Positions 1-7,839 of a DNA stretch of 21,143 nucleotides are shown here, piece after piece. The position numbers were made by a program, and so were the translations under genes. The DNA lies in the NCBI GenBank assembly GCA_030151245.1, contig JASLEF010000155.1, positions 1-21,143 on the forward strand. The letters run 5' to 3'. The notes under the pieces are model-generated. The model saw only the letters and a list, made by a program, of their open reading frames with translations. It did no database searches and was not told the DNA's origin. Each line of letters starts with the position of its first letter. Positions within the stretch are counted from its first letter, which is position 1. This DNA is from Ignatzschineria sp. (GTDB lineage Bacteria; Pseudomonadota; Gammaproteobacteria; Cardiobacteriales; Wohlfahrtiimonadaceae).

Positions 1-153
1 AGATGCCAGATTTGCTCCTAAAATTGTTAATAAAGTCCCTTTGATGCCATATTTTAAAGTTGAATTTGCCACAAAAAGATTGACGGGACCAGGCAAAATC
101 AAAAAAGTCGTAACAGATAAAATATAGGTGAATAAAATAGAAATTAAAGACAT
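1..153 (-). CDS. LysE/RhtB-family amino-acid exporter, N-terminal part only
   Basis: The reverse strand from 153 down to the window edge reads 51 codons without a stop. It starts MSLISILFTYILSVTTF and continues into LPGPVN near residues 20-25. A first hydrophobic helix followed by a PGP motif and then a second helix (GTLLTILGANLA) is the typical N-terminus of LysE/RhtB inner-membrane exporters, which expel amino acids or their analogues; about 150 further residues lie outside the window. The ATG is preceded by a modest AAGGCG four bases upstream. The substrate cannot be told from this fragment. The gene runs in the same direction as the tiny ORFs and sdh genes upstream of it, but a ~270-base AT-rich gap separates it from them, so it probably has its own promoter. 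Confidence 0.72.
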   Translation of the reverse strand, partial: MSLISILFTYILSVTTFLILPGPVNLFVANSTLKYGIKGTLLTILGANLAS

Positions 154-301
154 CTATCGCCTTTTTTATTTTTAATGAAATTAGAAAATTAGGTCTATCA
201 TTGTATCGTTACTTACAAGCAATCGATCAATTAAATAAAATAGATCCTTTAGTTTTAAAAAATCTCATCTAAACATATGTAGATGCATATATTTAGATGC
301 A

Positions 302-339
302 TACATACAGATCTATACAGCTGTATATATCTGTGTTTA
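302..339. repeat. 38-bp imperfect palindrome
   Basis: The two halves around the axis at 320/321 are complementary except for three pairs (313/328, 306/335, 304/337). The core at 314-327 (TATACAGCTGTATA) is perfect. There is no loop and no T-run, so it is not an intrinsic terminator. It could be a cruciform-prone site or a binding site for a symmetric protein; the sequence does not tell which. Confidence 0.7.
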
Positions 340-359
340 AATGTGTTTTAAATACATCT

Positions 360-409
360 ATGTAAATTTATATAGATTTATATGGATATATATGGACTTA
401 TATAGATAT
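360..409. repeat. Five 10-bp degenerate tandem units, phased with the DNA helix
   Basis: Consecutive units ATGTAAATTT, ATATAGATTT, ATATGGATAT, ATATGGACTT and ATATAGATAT repeat every 10 bases. The period is close to one helical turn, so the A/T blocks fall on the same face of the DNA, a pattern often linked to bent DNA. Copies differ at several places, so this is a decayed or loosely conserved array. Confidence 0.65.
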
Positions 410-424
410 CGAACATCTATAAAT

Positions 425-538
425 TCAAAAGAAGATCACTAGACAATTAAATTTTGCACTATTGCGGATTAATGCTATGACTACCTTTGCCCAATCATTT
501 ATAAAACCTTTAGAGTTGGCGTCAATAGAGCGATCCAT
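425..538 (-). CDS. Candidate 37-residue small protein, unknown
   Basis: An ATG at 538 opens 37 codons ending in TGA at 425. The predicted peptide starts MDRSIDANSKGFINDWAK, followed by a hydrophobic stretch (VVIALI) and a hydrophobic end (CLVIFF). GGAGGG lies six bases before the ATG, close to an ideal ribosome binding site, and this is the main reason to list it. I do not recognise the peptide. It is the last of three tiny minus-strand ORFs at 425-748, all downstream of the sdh terminator. It may be a real small protein, a remnant of a decayed gene, or chance. Confidence 0.3.
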   Translation of the reverse strand: MDRSIDANSKGFINDWAKVVIALIRNSAKFNCLVIFF

Positions 539-559
539 TATCATCCCTCCTCTCTTACA

Positions 560-652
560 CTAATATGATATCAGTACGTCACTTTTAGAATATTCATCAA
601 TCACAACTGTTCCATTTTTTAGAGATGGCGTATTGCTTACCGACAGTCTCAT
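560..652 (-). CDS. Candidate 30-residue small protein, unknown
   Basis: An ATG at 652 opens 30 codons (MRLSVSNTPSLKNG and onward, ending in ISY) to a TAG at 560. The composition is polar and protein-like. It lies in the same reading frame as the 25-residue ORF upstream (671-748), with only one TAG at 671-673 and six sense codons between them. The pair could therefore be one gene broken by a nonsense codon. A GGAG sits about 13 bases before the ATG, which is rather far. The next tiny ORF starts 21 bases beyond its stop. No function can be assigned. Confidence 0.25.
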   Translation of the reverse strand: MRLSVSNTPSLKNGTVVIDEYSKSDVLISY

Positions 653-670
653 AATAGATGACACTCCTAC

Positions 671-748
671 CTATCCCCCCCTTTTTTTCCCTTGAGTATC
701 ATCTATAGGTAATATCTCTCTCTTAAACAGAGTCGTCATACTACCCAT
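671..748 (-). CDS. Candidate 25-residue small ORF ending in a homopolymer tract
   Basis: On the reverse strand AAGGAG stands two bases before an ATG at 748 and 11 bases before a second in-frame ATG at 739. The second is the better-spaced start and gives 22 residues (MTTLFKREILPIDDTQGKKRGG). The ORF runs into A7 followed by G7 (675-688 on the plus strand) and stops at TAG 671. Such a tract is prone to slippage in replication or sequencing. A -1 shift there opens a frame continuing for about 25 residues (SVIYYETVGKQYAIS and so on). Whether any of this is expressed is unknown. Confidence 0.25.
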   Translation of the reverse strand: MGSMTTLFKREILPIDDTQGKKRGG

Positions 749-783
749 ATCTCCTTATCCTCTCTTTTATGGCTTTAGCCAAC

Positions 784-814
784 AAAAAAAGAGCTAACAA
801 ATGTTAGCTCTTTT
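784..814 (-). terminator. Intrinsic terminator of the sdh operon
   Basis: GAGCTAACA (791-799) and TGTTAGCTC (802-810) form a perfect 9-bp inverted repeat. On the reverse strand it is followed at once by seven T (784-790), 38 bases after the sdhB stop. The plus strand also has TTTT after the stem, so weak bidirectional action is possible. Confidence 0.9.
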
Positions 815-851
815 CTATCTGGTAAGATTTCAATCTTTATCAGATACTTCC

Positions 852-1628
852 TTAATGTCTTGCAACCATTAACTTTTTGATCTCTGCGATTGCTTTTGCA
901 GGGTTCAAGCCTTTAGGACAAGTATTTGTACAGTTCATGATCGTGTGGCAACGATAGAGCTTAAAAGGATCTTCTAAAGCATCTAAACGGTCACCCGTAT
1001 ATTCATCACGGGTATCTGAGATAAAACGATAAGCCTGAAGTAATACCGCAGGACCTAAATATTTATCTGCGTTCCACCAGTAGCTTGGGCACGACGTTGA
1101 ACAAGATGCACAAAGAATACACTCATAATAACCATCTAGCTTACGGCGTTCTTCAATCGATTGTAAGCGCTCGCGAGGAGGTGTTGCTGTATCAGTTTGT
1201 AACCATGGTTTGATCGATGCATATTGCGCATAGAAGTGCGTCAAATCTGGAACTAAGTCCTTGATAACATGCATATGTGGAAGTGGATTAATTGATACCT
1301 CACCAGCTTCAACTGAACTAATGGCTTTAGTACATGCTAATGTATTCGTCCCATCGATATTCATCGCACATGAACCACAAACCCCTTCACGACATGATCT
1401 ACGAAGTGTTAATGTTGGATCCATTGTATTTTTGATGAGTAATAACGCATCAAGAATCATAGGACCACAAGCATCAAGGTCTACCTCATAACGATCGTAA
1501 CGTGGATTTTCACCGGTATCAGGATTCCAACGATAAACTTTAAATACTCGTTTGTTAGTTGCATTTTCGTTTTTAAAGAACTTTCCTTCTTTAACAACCG
1601 AATTTGCAGGTAATTTAAATTCAGCCAT
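852..1628 (-). CDS. sdhB: Succinate dehydrogenase iron-sulfur subunit
   Basis: SdhB passes electrons from the flavin of SdhA to quinone through three iron-sulfur clusters, on the cytoplasmic face of the inner membrane. All ligand cysteines are visible: C79, C84, C87 and C99 (2Fe-2S, in CREGVCGSC); C170, C173 and C176 with C180 (CILCASCSTSCP); and C227, C233 and C237 (CHTIMNCTNTCPKG). Length is 258 residues, within the family range. The sequence CGSCAMNIDGTNTLAC resembles the mitochondrial/alphaproteobacterial type rather than Escherichia coli SdhB, which has Asp in place of the third 2Fe-2S cysteine. The ATG follows AAGGAAAA by a few bases. It is the last gene of sdhCDAB, 50 bases after sdhA, and is followed by a strong terminator. 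Confidence 0.97.
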   Translation of the reverse strand: MAEFKLPANSVVKEGKFFKNENATNKRVFKVYRWNPDTGENPRYDRYEVDLDACGPMILDALLLIKNTMDPTLTLRRSCREGVCGSCAMNIDGTNTLACTKAISSVEAGEVSINPLPHMHVIKDLVPDLTHFYAQYASIKPWLQTDTATPPRERLQSIEERRKLDGYYECILCASCSTSCPSYWWNADKYLGPAVLLQAYRFISDTRDEYTGDRLDALEDPFKLYRCHTIMNCTNTCPKGLNPAKAIAEIKKLMVARH

Positions 1629-1678
1629 AATATTTTCCTTTTCTTTTAACCTTTCTTATCTAAATGAAGTCTCTTCAA

Positions 1679-3481
1679 TTAGTAAGTACGTTCTTTAGGT
1701 TCGATATACGCAACTTCATCAGTTAATGTGTACGTATGAACAGGACGATAGTCAATAGTGACATCCCCATTCTCATCAATCCATGCAAATGTATGCTTCA
1801 TCCAATTCACATCATCACGATTTGGATAATCTTCACGAGCATGGGCACCACGTGATTCTGTACGATTTACTGCTGATTTAACAGTTGCTACCGCACAAAC
1901 TAAAAGGTTAGAAAGCTCAAGAGTTTCTACTAAGTCTGAGTTCCAAATTAAGCTTCTATCATAAACTTTGATATCTGCAAACTTTCTGAAGGCTTCATCA
2001 ACACGTTTAACACCATCTTCAAGTGTCTCTTGCATACGGAATACCGCAACATCTTCTTGCATCGCACGTTGCATTTCATCACGGAGCTCAGCTGTTGAAA
2101 TATTTCCATCCGCATAACGAATCTTATCAAAGCGATCTAAAATTTCGATAACTTTTTGGTCATCCATTGCCGGGTGATCTGCGCCTGGCGTTAAGATTTC
2201 TGCCGCACGATTTGCTGCAGCACGACCAAATACGACTAAGTCAAGAAGGGAGTTTGAACCAAGACGGTTTGCACCGTGAACGGATACACATGAAGCTTCA
2301 CCGATAGCCATTAACCCTGGTACAACATAATCCGGATTACCATCTTTAAGCGTCACGACTTCACCGTGATAGTTTGTAGGTACACCACCCATGTTGTAGT
2401 GAACTGTTGGGATAACTGGAATAGGCTCTTTACGAACATCAACGTCTGCGAAAATTCTTGCGCTTTCCGCAATACTTGGAAGTCGATCTTCAATCACTTC
2501 AGGACCTAAATGCTCAAGATGAAGATAGATATGATCTTTCTTAGGACCCACGCCTCGACCTTCACGAATTTCAATCAACATTGAACGTGAGACAACGTCA
2601 CGTGATGCTAAGTCTTTCGCATTCGGTGCATAACGCTCCATGAAACGCTCGCCATTTGAGTTAGTTAAGTAACCCCCTTCACCACGAACACCTTCTGTAA
2701 TCAAACAGCCTGCGCCATAGATACCTGTTGGGTGGAACTGCACAAACTCCATATCTTGAAGTGGAAGTCCCGCACGCGCTACCATTCCGTTACCATCACC
2801 GGTACAAGTATGAGCAGATGTTGCAGAGAAGTAAGCACGGCCATAACCACCTGTTGCTAATACCACCATTTGCGAACGGAATACATGCATTGTTCCTTCC
2901 GCTAAATCCCACGCCACAACTCCACGGCACTCACCTTCATCCATTAAAAGATCAATGGCAAAATACTCGATATAGAACTCAGCATTATGCTTCAATGATT
3001 GTTGATAAAGGGTATGAAGCATCGCATGACCTGTTCTGTCTGCTGCTGCACAAGTTCTTTGCGCTTGGCCTTCACCAAAATTGGTGGTCATTCCACCAAA
3101 AGGACGTTGATAGATTTTTCCATCTTCGGTACGAGAGAATGGTAAACCATAATGCTCTAGCTCTAAAATTGCAGGAATCGCTTCACGACACATATATTCG
3201 ATAGCATCTTGGTCACCTAACCAGTCTGAACCTTTAACAGTGTCATACATATGCCAGCGCCAATCATCTTCACCCATATTACCAAGCGCAGCTGAAACTC
3301 CACCTTGCGCCGCAACAGTATGTGAACGTGTTGGGAATACTTTTGTTACGCACGCTGTTTTTAAGCCTTTTTCTGCCATACCAAGTGTTGCACGGAGACC
3401 CGCACCACCTGCACCCACAACAACAACGTCATAAACGTGTTCTTGAATTTTGTAATCTTTATACTCTTTTAAGTTACTCAT
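1679..3481 (-). CDS. sdhA: Succinate dehydrogenase flavoprotein subunit
   Basis: SdhA oxidises succinate to fumarate in the TCA cycle using covalently bound FAD. The Rossmann motif VVGAGGAG is at 21-28. RSHTVAAQGG at 52-61 holds His54, the expected covalent FAD attachment residue. HPTG (250-253), GVRGEGG (265-270 region) and LASRDVVSR (291-299, with the catalytic arginine by family analogy) build the active site. RLGSNSLLDLVVFGR closes the FAD-binding region. The 600-residue length is normal. GGAG lies nine bases before the ATG. The protein is of the mitochondrial/alphaproteobacterial type (LGNMGEDDWRWHMYDT), which from memory also occurs in Xanthomonadales. The gene sits between sdhD (44-base gap) and sdhB. 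Confidence 0.98.
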   Translation of the reverse strand: MSNLKEYKDYKIQEHVYDVVVVGAGGAGLRATLGMAEKGLKTACVTKVFPTRSHTVAAQGGVSAALGNMGEDDWRWHMYDTVKGSDWLGDQDAIEYMCREAIPAILELEHYGLPFSRTEDGKIYQRPFGGMTTNFGEGQAQRTCAAADRTGHAMLHTLYQQSLKHNAEFYIEYFAIDLLMDEGECRGVVAWDLAEGTMHVFRSQMVVLATGGYGRAYFSATSAHTCTGDGNGMVARAGLPLQDMEFVQFHPTGIYGAGCLITEGVRGEGGYLTNSNGERFMERYAPNAKDLASRDVVSRSMLIEIREGRGVGPKKDHIYLHLEHLGPEVIEDRLPSIAESARIFADVDVRKEPIPVIPTVHYNMGGVPTNYHGEVVTLKDGNPDYVVPGLMAIGEASCVSVHGANRLGSNSLLDLVVFGRAAANRAAEILTPGADHPAMDDQKVIEILDRFDKIRYADGNISTAELRDEMQRAMQEDVAVFRMQETLEDGVKRVDEAFRKFADIKVYDRSLIWNSDLVETLELSNLLVCAVATVKSAVNRTESRGAHAREDYPNRDDVNWMKHTFAWIDENGDVTIDYRPVHTYTLTDEVAYIEPKERTY

Positions 3482-3525
3482 CGATTAAAACTCCGAGAAT
3501 TTTTATTCTATTAATTAAACCAGTT

Positions 3526-3933
3526 CTAGCCCATCATCACAGCAAATGTAGATACTAAAAAACCTACACGAGCGATTGCCCATACAATGCCGAGTCCGAT
3601 GATTGTTAAAATCACCTTCATTGCACTTAAAAGAACAATACGCTGACATGTTTTACTAACATAGTCTTCGATCACAACTTGAAGACCTAAAATCGCGTGA
3701 TAAAAACCTGCAACAACAAAGACAATTAACAGAACAGTGTTAAGGGGTGATCCCACCCAAAGCACAACATCATCAAAGCTTTTTCCATAAAGCGCTGCAA
3801 AAGAGAAAGCGAACCAAAGAAATAGGACCGCAAGAACAACCGCAGAAACCTTTTGGGCTAACCATGAACGTGAGCCAGAATGTGTAGAACCTAAGCCTTT
3901 AACGCGGCCTAATGGTGATTGATATCTTTTCAT
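3526..3933 (-). CDS. sdhD: Succinate dehydrogenase membrane anchor subunit D
   Basis: This 135-residue protein has three hydrophobic segments, roughly residues 28-50, 60-85 and 100-130. It carries FYHAILGLQVVIEDYV at the end of the second segment. The histidine followed by EDYV is the usual b-heme/quinone-site signature of SdhD anchors. With SdhC it fixes SdhAB to the inner membrane and forms the quinone site. GGAG stands five bases before the ATG. It starts nine bases after sdhC stops, so the two are very likely translationally linked. The length is slightly above the ~115-128 residues common in the family. Confidence 0.92.
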   Translation of the reverse strand: MKRYQSPLGRVKGLGSTHSGSRSWLAQKVSAVVLAVLFLWFAFSFAALYGKSFDDVVLWVGSPLNTVLLIVFVVAGFYHAILGLQVVIEDYVSKTCQRIVLLSAMKVILTIIGLGIVWAIARVGFLVSTFAVMMG

Positions 3934-3942
3934 GATCGCTCC

Positions 3943-4332
3943 TTATGCCGCAAAACCAACGATGATAATAAGCACTGCTAGGACAGGTGCCGCAATCTGA
4001 ACGATACGAGCACTTTTCTTTGCAGATTCAATATCAACGCCTTTACCCGCATCCCAAAAAAGATGACGAATACCGTTACAGAAATGGTAACAACCAGCAA
4101 AAGTTCCCGCCATGACGAGAATAATCATCAACGGATTAGTTAATACATTAGTCATTGTTGCAAATGCTCTTGGGCCAGCTGCAAGTGATGCAAACCAAAC
4201 ACCTATAACAATTAAAACTAAGACTAAAGCAATTCCCGATAAGCGGTGTAAAAAGCTCATTACAGATGTAATTTGCAATTTATAGCCACTACCGAGCATA
4301 AATGGCGATATCGGCCGTTTATTTTGACTCAT
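3943..4332 (-). CDS. sdhC: Succinate dehydrogenase cytochrome b556 subunit C
   Basis: SdhC is the first membrane anchor of complex II and helps bind heme b and ubiquinone. The chosen start gives 129 residues beginning MSQNKRPISPF, the usual RP(I/L)SP opening of the family. SFLHRLSG follows near residues 26-33, and HFCNGIRHLFWDAG forms the heme-binding signature in the second half. Three membrane helices are evident. An upstream in-frame ATG at 4386 would add 18 residues. I reject it because it lies between the proposed -35 and -10 elements, so upstream of the transcript start. The ATG at 4332 has GGAG seven bases before it. First gene of sdhCDAB. Confidence 0.93.
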   Translation of the reverse strand: MSQNKRPISPFMLGSGYKLQITSVMSFLHRLSGIALVLVLIVIGVWFASLAAGPRAFATMTNVLTNPLMIILVMAGTFAGCYHFCNGIRHLFWDAGKGVDIESAKKSARIVQIAAPVLAVLIIIVGFAA

Positions 4333-4368
4333 AGATAGACTCCAATAATTTAAAAAATATACATACAG

Positions 4369-4397
4369 ATTAAACCTAAGCTGCATCAGTTTGCCAA
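4369..4397 (-). promoter_or_regulatory. sigma70-type promoter of sdhCDAB
   Basis: On the reverse strand TTGGCA (4392-4397) and TTTAAT (4369-4374) are 17 bases apart. Each matches consensus at five of six positions. Transcription would start near 4362, giving a ~30-base leader before the sdhC ATG at 4332. Confidence 0.65.
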
Positions 4398-4469
4398 GTT
4401 ATGACTAATTTTTCAATCTCCCCGTTATAATTAGGCAAGATATTACTCACTTCATGAACATTTGTGCGC

Positions 4470-6443
4470 TTATGATCGCTCTAGCGCTTCTATAGGGGCA
4501 AGCTCTGCCGCCTTTTTTGCAGGAAAATATCCAAATAAAATCCCAATCATAAATGCCGCTATAAATGAAGAAATAATAGAAGGAATTGAAAAACTTAGCG
4601 GTACCATATCGCTCATTTGTTGTGCGGAAAAACCCAGTATAAGGGCGAATGATACCCCTATTGTACCCCCAAGTAAGCAGACTAATATAGACTCAATCAA
4701 AAATTGTTGAGATATATCACTTTTTCTTGCGCCAACAGCCATTCTCATCCCAATTTCTTTCGTTCTCTCTGCGACGGAGACCAACATAATATTCATGACC
4801 CCTATCCCTCCCACTAAAAGAGAGATCATCGCTATTGAAGTAATCAATATTCTCATAATTAAAGTTGTGGACTCGACCATCTCTTTGATCGCATCGGCAT
4901 TGTAAATAAAGAAATCTTTTTGACCATGGAGTTGCATCAACGTATCCGTAATACTTTTATCCGCTAATGACATCTCCACACCATCAACAATCCTTACTGT
5001 AATATTTCGAAAAGAGGTGCCTCCGATCATTCGTTTCATCGCACTCGAATAAGGAATCCAAATATTCATATTCTCACTACTAAACATCCCTTGGGACTTA
5101 GAGGTCGCAACGCCGATAATTTGAACGGGAAGCTGTCCTAAAATAATCACTTCTCCCAGAGGATCTTCTCCATTTGGAAAAAAGGTCTTAACACTATTTT
5201 CATCGATCACGGCTTCTAAAGCTAGAGCGGCTTCACTCGCTTCATCAAAAGTAACCCCTTGGGTAATTTCATAACCTTGCACATCAAAAAACTGTGCACC
5301 TACCCCTTGTACTTGTGTGTTTACTGCCGAAATATTACCATAACGAGCTTCTACCGCGGTAGCAACTACCGGCGTAACGCTATGGACAAAGGGGAGCTTG
5401 GTCAGCGCATCAATATCTGCAGGCTGCAAGGATTGCACACTTTGAGAACGCCGATCTCCAAAACCTGTCCCCGGATAGACGGTTAAAGTGTTCGTACCCA
5501 TATTACGAATATCAGCAATAATTTGATCGGTCGAGCCCCTTCCTAACGCAATAACTAGTACGACAGAGGCGATACCGATAATAATCCCTAGCATTGTTAA
5601 AAAAGTGCGTAGTCGCTGCATCTTCATGGAGATCAGCGCCATCGTAAAAGCATTTGAGATCCTCTGTAATATCTGCGTAATTCCAGCGCTTTTCTTCCAA
5701 GTTGTCAATGCTTGAGGCGTCTCCACCACTCTCGCTCTCTTCTCATGAAGATGTGGTCTATCTGCGATAATTAGACCATCTTTTATCTCAATAATGCGAT
5801 TAGCATGTGCTGCGACATCAGGGTCATGGGTCACCATAATAATTGTATGCCCAGCTTCATTAAGCTCTTTTAATATCTCTAAAACTGCCTTCCCACTTTC
5901 ACTATCTAAAGCACCAGTCGGTTCATCTGCGAGAATAATATCCCCGCCATTCATCAACGCTCTAGCAATACTTACTCGCTGCTGTTGTCCCCCTGACAAT
6001 TGCGTAGGATAGTAATCTAAGCGCTCTCTTAGCCCAAGTCTGCTCAACAATTCAGATGCCCGCTTGTGACGCATAGAGACAGGCATTCCTGAATAGATTG
6101 CCGGCATCTCTACATTCCCTTCAGCCGATAATGTCGTTAAAAGATGATATCTCTGAAAAATAAATCCAAAGTTCTCTCGCCTTAAAGCTGCTAACTCATC
6201 CTCACTATATTGAGAAATTTCACGCCCATTAAAATGGTAACTCCCTTTAGAAAGGTAATCTAACCCCCCAATAATATTCATAAGTGTCGATTTACCAGAA
6301 CCAGAAGCTCCCATTATGGCAATAAACTCTCCCTTTTCGATGGAAAGGGAGATGCCCTTGAGCACCTCAACGTCTAAATCTCCAGATTGAAATGACCGGC
6401 GTAAATCACGAAGTTGAATCAGCGGATAATCTTTATTACTCAT
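4470..6443 (-). CDS. macB: MacB-type ABC transporter, fused ATPase and permease
   Basis: MacB drives macrolide, peptide or toxin export with the adaptor MacA and an outer-membrane channel of the TolC type. Residues 1-230 are the ATPase: Walker A GASGSGKS (45-52), signature LSGGQQQ (149-155), Walker B IILADEP (169-175) and switch histidine H206. A first membrane helix lies near 280-305. A large periplasmic domain follows, then three helices in the last ~120 residues, which is the FtsX/MacB fold. The 657-residue length fits MacB (about 650). The ATG overlaps the macA stop by one base (TAATG), so translation is coupled. No tolC homologue is in the window. The real substrate is unknown; MacB proteins include lipoprotein and peptide exporters as well as drug pumps. 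Confidence 0.93.
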   Translation of the reverse strand: MSNKDYPLIQLRDLRRSFQSGDLDVEVLKGISLSIEKGEFIAIMGASGSGKSTLMNIIGGLDYLSKGSYHFNGREISQYSEDELAALRRENFGFIFQRYHLLTTLSAEGNVEMPAIYSGMPVSMRHKRASELLSRLGLRERLDYYPTQLSGGQQQRVSIARALMNGGDIILADEPTGALDSESGKAVLEILKELNEAGHTIIMVTHDPDVAAHANRIIEIKDGLIIADRPHLHEKRARVVETPQALTTWKKSAGITQILQRISNAFTMALISMKMQRLRTFLTMLGIIIGIASVVLVIALGRGSTDQIIADIRNMGTNTLTVYPGTGFGDRRSQSVQSLQPADIDALTKLPFVHSVTPVVATAVEARYGNISAVNTQVQGVGAQFFDVQGYEITQGVTFDEASEAALALEAVIDENSVKTFFPNGEDPLGEVIILGQLPVQIIGVATSKSQGMFSSENMNIWIPYSSAMKRMIGGTSFRNITVRIVDGVEMSLADKSITDTLMQLHGQKDFFIYNADAIKEMVESTTLIMRILITSIAMISLLVGGIGVMNIMLVSVAERTKEIGMRMAVGARKSDISQQFLIESILVCLLGGTIGVSFALILGFSAQQMSDMVPLSFSIPSIISSFIAAFMIGILFGYFPAKKAAELAPIEALERS

Positions 6444-7648
6444 TATCGTCTTCTACCCATGCTTGGACCACGTCCCGTTATTGCAACGGTTCCTGCTGAC
6501 TCTGCCGTGATGACACGATCACCTTCTTTTAAGCCAGACCTTACTTCAATAGCCACGTTATTAGAAATACCCGTTTCAATTTCACGTGGGGAGATGGCTC
6601 CCGTCAATTCATTGTCAAGAACCCAGACGACCTTTTTACCAGGAGTAGGTTTTTCTATAGGTTGGTTATGAGGTTGATAACGAAGTGCTGAAACAGGGAT
6701 AGATAAGATATCTTTTTCATCTTCTAAGACAATATAAACCTGGGTAGACATGCCTATATAAAACTTCAAATCGGGATTTTGAACATCAAACAATCCATTG
6801 TAATAAACAGCCTCATTGAAATTTGTCACGACATTGCCAACAGTTGTTTGAAACGTTTCTGTTGCAGGTTCAATCTGCCTTAAAACAGCCTCATAACGCT
6901 GATTAGGTTCTCCTAAAATTGTAAAATATGCCGTCATCCCAGGCTTTAATTTTGTAACATCTGCTTCTGAAATTTGTGCTTTGATCGTCATTACAGAAAG
7001 ATCAGCAACTTTCACAATCGTAGGGGCTGTCTGAGAGGAATTTACCGTCTGCCCTTCCTTTACAACAGTTGCCACAACAATTCCCTCCATTGGCGAAGTG
7101 ATTTTTGTATAAGTCAAATCAAGCTCCGCTGTATCTAACGCAATTTGTGATTGCGCAATTTGAGCGGTTAATGCTTCTAATTCTGCCTCATAAACTTTTA
7201 AATTTGCTTCAGCAGTATCCAAATCAGCCTTTGTCGTCGCCCCATTCTTAATTAAATTTTTCTGCCTATCTAAATGGATTCTCGCATTTAATAATTGTGC
7301 TTCCTTTGCCACTTTTGAGGCTATTGCATTCTTGAGACGAGCATCCCCATCTTTTACGGCATTTTGCTGGGGTAAATCATCGATTTCCACCATCAACATT
7401 CCTTTTGTGACGTTATCTCCGAGAGATACATACATATTCTTGATCTGTCCTGATACTTGCGCCCCAACATCCACTTGCTGAGAGGCTTCCATTTTCCCAT
7501 AGGCAAGAATGTTAACCTCAAGATCCCCTCGCTCAACGGGTGATGTTAAGAAATACACTTTTTCTTTAGGAGATAAATAGAGATATAAACCTATCGCAAT
7601 AACCGCTAAAGCAATCACGCTTAATAATATTTTCCGGTGTTTTTTCAT
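6443..7648 (-). CDS. macA: MacA-type periplasmic adaptor protein
   Basis: This is a membrane-fusion protein that links MacB to an outer-membrane channel. Residues 7-25 form one N-terminal membrane helix (KILLSVIALAVIAIGLYLY). The lipoyl/barrel-sandwich halves are near 55-90 (VDVGAQVSGQIKNMYVSLGD) and 205-240 (SPMEGIVVATVVKEGQTV). They flank a long alpha-helical hairpin rich in Ala, Leu, Gln and Lys at about 95-195. A beta-barrel and membrane-proximal domain follow. Length 401 is a little longer than E. coli MacA (371). The tail after the last conserved segment is basic and glycine-rich (GRGPSMGRRR). The ribosome binding site is weak. The gene is divergent from the plus-strand unknown gene at 8138, with macB directly downstream. 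Confidence 0.93.
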   Translation of the reverse strand: MKKHRKILLSVIALAVIAIGLYLYLSPKEKVYFLTSPVERGDLEVNILAYGKMEASQQVDVGAQVSGQIKNMYVSLGDNVTKGMLMVEIDDLPQQNAVKDGDARLKNAIASKVAKEAQLLNARIHLDRQKNLIKNGATTKADLDTAEANLKVYEAELEALTAQIAQSQIALDTAELDLTYTKITSPMEGIVVATVVKEGQTVNSSQTAPTIVKVADLSVMTIKAQISEADVTKLKPGMTAYFTILGEPNQRYEAVLRQIEPATETFQTTVGNVVTNFNEAVYYNGLFDVQNPDLKFYIGMSTQVYIVLEDEKDILSIPVSALRYQPHNQPIEKPTPGKKVVWVLDNELTGAISPREIETGISNNVAIEVRSGLKEGDRVITAESAGTVAITGRGPSMGRRR

Positions 7649-7819
7649 CTGTCTGCAAAAATTACTTTTCTAAAATTAGGGAATAACACTTTTATCATTC
7701 AACATATCAGTTAAACCTAAAGTGCCGCTAAAGCATCATCTGTAATACCTTAAAATGTTTCAATAGAAATCACGAGTCAAGTCGCATTTCATCTCACTCA
7801 TTTAGCATAGAGATCTTAT

Positions 7820-7839
7820 CTTAAGTCCAACTTAAGTCC
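7820..7839. promoter_or_regulatory. CTTAAGTCC direct repeat, possible regulator site for macAB
   Basis: CTTAAGTCC occurs at 7820-7828 and again at 7831-7839, an 11-base start-to-start distance. Tandem half-sites one helical turn apart are typical of OmpR/PhoP-family response regulators. The same bases also contain a dyad (CTTAAGT, CCA, ACTTAAG). It lies about 175 bases upstream of the macA start. That it regulates macAB is inference. Confidence 0.35.

Larger units (their letters stand above)
154..424. other. AT-rich intergenic stretch with palindrome and phased repeats
   Basis: There is no credible gene here. Positions 302-339 form a nearly perfect palindrome centred between 320 and 321. Positions 360-409 hold five degenerate 10-bp units. 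ACATCTAT occurs at 354-361 and 413-420, and once more over the exporter start codon at 150-157. The stretch probably also contains the exporter promoter, but no convincing -35/-10 pair stood out. Confidence 0.6.

Noticed and set aside
360..409. CRISPR-like array in the 10-bp repeats
   Set aside because: Units are 10 bp, degenerate and without spacers; there are no cas genes.
2728..3204. 158-codon plus-strand frame inside sdhA
   Set aside because: It is fully antisense to a textbook SdhA sequence and shows no family motif.
4333..4386. An 18-residue N-terminal extension of SdhC from the ATG at 4386
   Set aside because: It lies between the predicted -35 and -10 of the sdh promoter, lacks a good ribosome binding site, and the family normally begins near MSQNKRPISP.
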